Source: a virus. Taken from it: a stretch of 64,000 nucleotides of DNA. Below, one piece after another: positions 60,935-64,000 of this stretch. Positions within the stretch are counted from its first letter, which is position 1. The number at the start of each line of letters is the position of its first letter. The position numbers were made by a program, and so were the translations under genes. The stretch is from IMG/VR virus record IMGVR_UViG_3300026292_000602, positions 17,968 to 81,967 of that record. One strand, given 5' to 3'. The notes beneath the pieces are model-generated. The model was not told where the DNA came from. It did not search any database and saw nothing but the letters and a program-made list of their open reading frames with translations.

Positions 60935-61170
60935 TATCTCTCCTTAAATTTTTTCCAGCTACTATGTAATACGTAAAACCAAACTCCATTTATCATCGGT
61001 TCTACCAACGCATCAATGGCCGCTAACTCTATACTTGCTCCTGTAATCATTGTTACACAGGCAATAGCAATTATAAAATGTCCTATTGTATACACAATGG
61101 CTAGAGATAAAGAAGAACTATATAGAATACTTTTTGTGGAATTATAAATTCCTCTAGTTAGTTCTGTCAT
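60934..61170 (-). CDS. DUF2061 membrane protein, 78 aa
   Basis: [20 protein letters not shown], then [20 protein letters not shown] and [10 protein letters not shown] follow the DUF2061 pattern (K...Y....T.....TG....A...g..E...k...Y..h...W). Two membrane segments. Function unknown. Confidence 0.75.
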   Translation of the reverse strand: MTELTRGIYNSTKSILYSSSLSLAIVYTIGHFIIAIACVTMITGASIELAAIDALVEPMINGVWFYVLHSSWKKFKER

Positions 61171-61808
61171 TGTACTGCTCCTTCCATTTGCATACCCATT
61201 ACATTAAAGCTCATACTAATTCTTGTTGTATCACTTTTGAAAGGATATACTGTGTGTTTAAGTCCGGCTTGAAACAATAAGAAGTCACCAGTCTTTGGTA
61301 TTATCTTATGTGTTCCGTTAGCCCCTACGACATCTGGTCCATACATAAATTCGATCTGTCCAGGACAGTTCATATTAGTATCTTTAGTATGTTCCTCGTT
61401 AGCTATAACTTCAGGAACGTCTATGTATACAACTGCACTCAACATTCCTGAATGACTGTGTATAGGATTAAATTCATGCTTTGTTTGAAAGTTAATCCAC
61501 GGTCCTGTACCTAAGTTAAAATTAACGTGGTCGTAATTTTTTTCAGCCATTGGAGTAATTAGATGACTGTTAAACCTTTCGTCTTCGAATTTCATAAAGT
61601 TTACAATATGTGGCGTTACCATTTCCATAAACCATTTTTGATCTTTTACTACTATGCCTAATTGTTCTTTTATATTACCTGCCAAATCGTACCCAACATT
61701 GTTACGTGCTATTCTTGTTTCTTCAGCAATCTCTTTCATAGACTTTATTTCGTCGTCTGACAGTCTACCATGATATATTGTTGGGCCGAATGGTCTTATG
61801 AATTTCAT
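61167..61808 (-). CDS. 2OG-Fe(II) oxygenase family protein, 213 aa
   Basis: FNPIHSHSGMLSAVVYIDVP gives the His-rich entry of the beta-helix, GDFLLFQAGLKHTVYPF the distal His, and TTRISMSFNVMG the oxoglutarate Arg. The N-terminus PFGPTIYHGRLSDDEIKSMK is typical of the T4-like marine phage version. Substrate unknown. The fourth member of this superfamily in the window. Confidence 0.82.
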   Translation of the reverse strand: MKFIRPFGPTIYHGRLSDDEIKSMKEIAEETRIARNNVGYDLAGNIKEQLGIVVKDQKWFMEMVTPHIVNFMKFEDERFNSHLITPMAEKNYDHVNFNLGTGPWINFQTKHEFNPIHSHSGMLSAVVYIDVPEVIANEEHTKDTNMNCPGQIEFMYGPDVVGANGTHKIIPKTGDFLLFQAGLKHTVYPFKSDTTRISMSFNVMGMQMEGAVQ

Positions 61809-62044
61809 TAGTGCTTCGTAGGTCCTTTTAATTGTGTCTCGTTTCTAGACATAAAAATTGCATCCATGATGTCATCAAAGTCATCTGGACGTAAAGTTGC
61901 TTTATAAATTTTAATTGCCTGAGCACACATTACTCCTGCAATCTCTAAAGGATCATACATACCTTCTTTGTCTGTTAACAACTCGTTAACTTTAGACTCG
62001 ATAATTCTGTATGCTTCTTCAGTTCTATCTTTGTGTTCATCCAT
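61808..62044 (-). CDS. Conserved phage protein, 78 aa
   Basis: AYRIIESKVNELLTDKEGMY, then DPLEIAGVMCAQAIKIYKAT and LRPDDFDDIMDAIF. This small acidic helical protein is a fixture of T4-like marine phage replication regions, without known role. Confidence 0.72.
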   Translation of the reverse strand: MDEHKDRTEEAYRIIESKVNELLTDKEGMYDPLEIAGVMCAQAIKIYKATLRPDDFDDIMDAIFMSRNETQLKGPTKH

Positions 62045-62052
62045 ATTATATC

Positions 62053-62175
62053 CTATTTGTAAATAAATGGGTCCTTCTTTTGTAACTCTTTGATTCTCTT
62101 TTTGAACTTTCTACGTTCCTTCCAATTCTCAAAGAAGCCAATAAAATTACGCCATAGTTTTTTTAACCAAACCAT
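62053..62175 (-). CDS. Small basic protein, 40 aa
   Basis: MVWLKKLWRNFIGFFENWKE then a basic helix ending KKDPFIYK. The KRIxELxKxDPFIYK ending is typical of a tiny conserved gene beside the primase of T4-like marine phages. Starts within the last 13 bases of the primase gene. Confidence 0.65.
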   Translation of the reverse strand: MVWLKKLWRNFIGFFENWKERRKFKKRIKELQKKDPFIYK

Positions 62176-63173
62176 TTTTTGCTCCTTAACTTAATTTTTA
62201 ATTCTGTATCTTCTGTACTTGAAACTATTGTGTGAAGTGTGTACATTCTGCCATACTTGATTACTGCGTCATTAACATCTTTAACGTCTTCGTCCCAATC
62301 TGGCATACTTACTGACCAACCTAATTCTATTGCTTGTTCCATTAGTTTATGTCCGTTATCATCACGATCCGGAACTAGTATTACTTTCTTATTTAACGCA
62401 TTGATGGCCAGGGCCTGTTGATCTTTGACTTCGCTACCTAATAGTGCAACACCGTCTACACCAATAGCATCAAATGGACCTTCTACAACAATAGTAAACA
62501 CTCTATTATAACTTTGTGAATCCATATTAAACACATAGCCAACTTGTTGTTCACTCATATACTTTGGACTACCTTGTCCTATTTTACGTGCGGTCCAACC
62601 TACAATTCTAGTTGTAGGATTATCCCAGTCCCTATGATAAAACGGAACAATCAATCTATCTTTATAACCTAGTTTAGGTGTCCAATGAAAATTATAATCG
62701 TCTATGAATAGCTGTCTAGTTTTCATATACTCTAATATTTTAATTAGATTATCATCTATCATACCAGGCATTATTTGAGTAATTGGAACTGCACCTTCTG
62801 GTAGTTCTTTGTCGACGAACTTTGGCAACTCTACTATTGTTTGTTTGAAACCTTGAGTTTCATTAAACTGTAAAACTGCCAAAGCCAATTTAGTAATTGT
62901 ATCGTCTGAAGCACCTAGCCATTGTAACAGTCTTTTCATCTTGCCAGATAGCTTACGGCCACTCTGCCAAGATGCCTTGAACCCGCAATTAAAACAATGA
63001 TAGCTTACACCATCGTTCATGTTGTTCTTTATTAATCCGCCACGTTGTCTTGAGTCTTGAGTAGTCCCATTATGGTGACAACACGGAGCATTAAACGAAG
63101 TCCAACCTGATGGCGTTGTTTTCCGTTTGCTGGGAAGATGTGAAAATACTGTATCAAAAACTAGACTACTCAT
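62163..63173 (-). CDS. DNA primase, T4 gp61 type, 336 aa
   Basis: N-terminal zinc finger CCHHNGTTQDSRQRGG then HCFNCGF (C/H ligands), followed by the Toprim core VVEGPFDAIGVDGVALLGSE and KVILVPDRDDNGHKLMEQAI (acidic triad EGPxDA, DRDxxG). Full-length. It makes RNA primers for lagging-strand synthesis together with the gp41 helicase. Confidence 0.92.
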   Translation of the reverse strand: MSSLVFDTVFSHLPSKRKTTPSGWTSFNAPCCHHNGTTQDSRQRGGLIKNNMNDGVSYHCFNCGFKASWQSGRKLSGKMKRLLQWLGASDDTITKLALAVLQFNETQGFKQTIVELPKFVDKELPEGAVPITQIMPGMIDDNLIKILEYMKTRQLFIDDYNFHWTPKLGYKDRLIVPFYHRDWDNPTTRIVGWTARKIGQGSPKYMSEQQVGYVFNMDSQSYNRVFTIVVEGPFDAIGVDGVALLGSEVKDQQALAINALNKKVILVPDRDDNGHKLMEQAIELGWSVSMPDWDEDVKDVNDAVIKYGRMYTLHTIVSSTEDTELKIKLRSKKWFG

Positions 63174-63208
63174 AATACTATTATAGTATATTATGAGATA
63201 AAAGTCAA

Positions 63209-63997
63209 CTAGTTTCTTACCAGAACTTTATCTATTGTACCGTTTTTCTTTTCGTATTGGACACGTAAATGGTTATAAACACCGTTGAAGTTTATATACA
63301 TTGGAGTACTAGGATCGGACAAAGTTAGTGTTCCAATGTTGCCCCAATATGTACTTCCTGTTACTGCATTATCCAAAGTAGCTTGTATATGAACATCGCC
63401 AGTGAAGTCTGTTGAATATACTGCCGCAGTATGTAATGCTTCGTTACCATTTTTAGCCGGTTCGGCTGTGATTGTTTCACTTACATAGATATCTGTATCA
63501 ATACCTGTTTCAGTAAATGTTTTAATGTTGTATGTTTCAGCTGGACCAGGAAAAGCTTCACCTTCAACTTTAATAACACCTTTAGCACCGTAATGAGAAT
63601 TTGCGTATGTTAAAGTCTTGTCACCACTCGTCGCAACCAAGTAAACGTTGTAGCTACAAAATTGTTCTTTAATGTTTAAAAGATCGTTTTCAGTTACGTT
63701 AACTGTAAACTGTCCTTTATAACTAGGTGTTGATGTTTCTTTAATAGTTCCGTCACGTTCTACGATTAAGTTATTGTTTTCGTCGAACATAACAAACTTA
63801 GGCGTATAAGTGTTTAATATACTTATAGGCTTCTGGTCTGGGTTTTTAATCTCAAAGGTTAGAGTATTATCTATGCCTCTGTAGACTGTCATATTTCTTG
63901 TGTACACTGGTCTATACTCCGTTATGTTATTAGTCAGATCTGCTATCAGTACTGACTTATTGGTTGCTAAATATCGATATGTTAACTGCATATACAT
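63209..63997 (-). CDS. Virion structural protein, at least 262 aa (may extend past the window)
   Basis: QLTYRYLATNKSVLIADLTN, then NITEYRPVYTRNMTVYRGID and FEIKNPDQKPISILN. This is a beta-rich protein of T4-like marine phages, likely baseplate, neck or fibre-related. MYMQ at 63997 or MQLT at 63991 could be the start, but the frame is open to the edge, so the true start may lie outside. Confidence 0.68.
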   Translation of the reverse strand: MYMQLTYRYLATNKSVLIADLTNNITEYRPVYTRNMTVYRGIDNTLTFEIKNPDQKPISILNTYTPKFVMFDENNNLIVERDGTIKETSTPSYKGQFTVNVTENDLLNIKEQFCSYNVYLVATSGDKTLTYANSHYGAKGVIKVEGEAFPGPAETYNIKTFTETGIDTDIYVSETITAEPAKNGNEALHTAAVYSTDFTGDVHIQATLDNAVTGSTYWGNIGTLTLSDPSTPMYINFNGVYNHLRVQYEKKNGTIDKVLVRN

Positions 63998-64000
63998 ATT

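Noticed and set aside
1-64000. Insertion sequences, transposases, integrase or attachment sites
   Set aside because: No transposase or integrase motif and no terminal inverted repeats; the genome looks lytic.

Overview
The window looks like part of a large T4-like (myovirus) phage genome from a marine bacterium. It is AT-rich, tightly packed and full of TAATG/ATGA start-stop overlaps. Recognisable core phage genes are a class Ia ribonucleotide reductase alpha subunit (cut by the left edge), a T4 gp41-type replicative helicase, a gp61-type primase, ClpP, an SpeD-type AdoMet decarboxylase, 2OG-Fe(II) oxygenases, a beta-helix tail-fibre protein and six tRNAs. No cellular housekeeping block is present. 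The presence of a 5-aminolevulinate synthase (the Shemin route), an AlkB-type monooxygenase and a PqqA of alphaproteobacterial type points to an alphaproteobacterial host; this is inference from gene families only.

Layout. (1) 1-13,945, minus strand: nrdA, tail fibre, PD-(D/E)XK nuclease, three 2OG oxygenases with a NifU-like protein, then a run of virion or internal-head-type proteins. One of these probably uses a dnaX-type -1 frameshift; another two form a nucleotidyltransferase / DUF6267 pair. T4-like late promoters (NATAAATA) precede many of these genes. (2) 14,000-14,290: tRNA-Gly, -Met and -Cys behind a sigma70-type promoter. (3) 14.3-29.9 kb, mixed strands: an accessory metabolic island with a 25-residue PqqA peptide, AlkB, a PiT-type transporter, an outer-membrane beta-barrel, a methyltransferase, ALA synthase, DUF454, a Fis-type DNA-binding protein, a very long Ser/Glu-rich secreted protein, AlgH/YqgE and a HemD-like protein. 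(4) 30-47.8 kb, plus strand: about 45 small early-type genes, most with no known function, arranged in operons behind about twenty near-identical promoters (GGTTGAC, exactly 17 bases, TATTAT/TATACT). The same block carries tRNA-Trp, -Leu and -Arg, a SleB-type endolysin and an AAA ATPase. A nearly gene-free hub at 41.6-42.6 kb has repeats and three tandem minus-strand promoters. (5) 47.9-55.9 kb: membrane and lipoproteins, ribosomal protein bL12, a hemF-hemB operon and speD. (6) 55.9-64 kb, minus strand: HAD/phosphomannomutase, SGNH-like protein, gp41 helicase, carbamoyltransferase domain, ClpP, DUF2061, 2OG oxygenase, primase and a virion protein that reaches the right edge.

The most unusual content is metabolic. 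The phage carries four candidate heme-pathway enzymes (ALA synthase, HemB, HemD-like, HemF) at three loci, which would cover the first committed step, porphobilinogen formation, uroporphyrinogen III closure and coproporphyrinogen oxidation. It also carries an alkane-monooxygenase-like AlkB close to a pqqA gene; PQQ is the cofactor of the alcohol dehydrogenases that would act on an AlkB product. None of these assignments has been tested by database search here.
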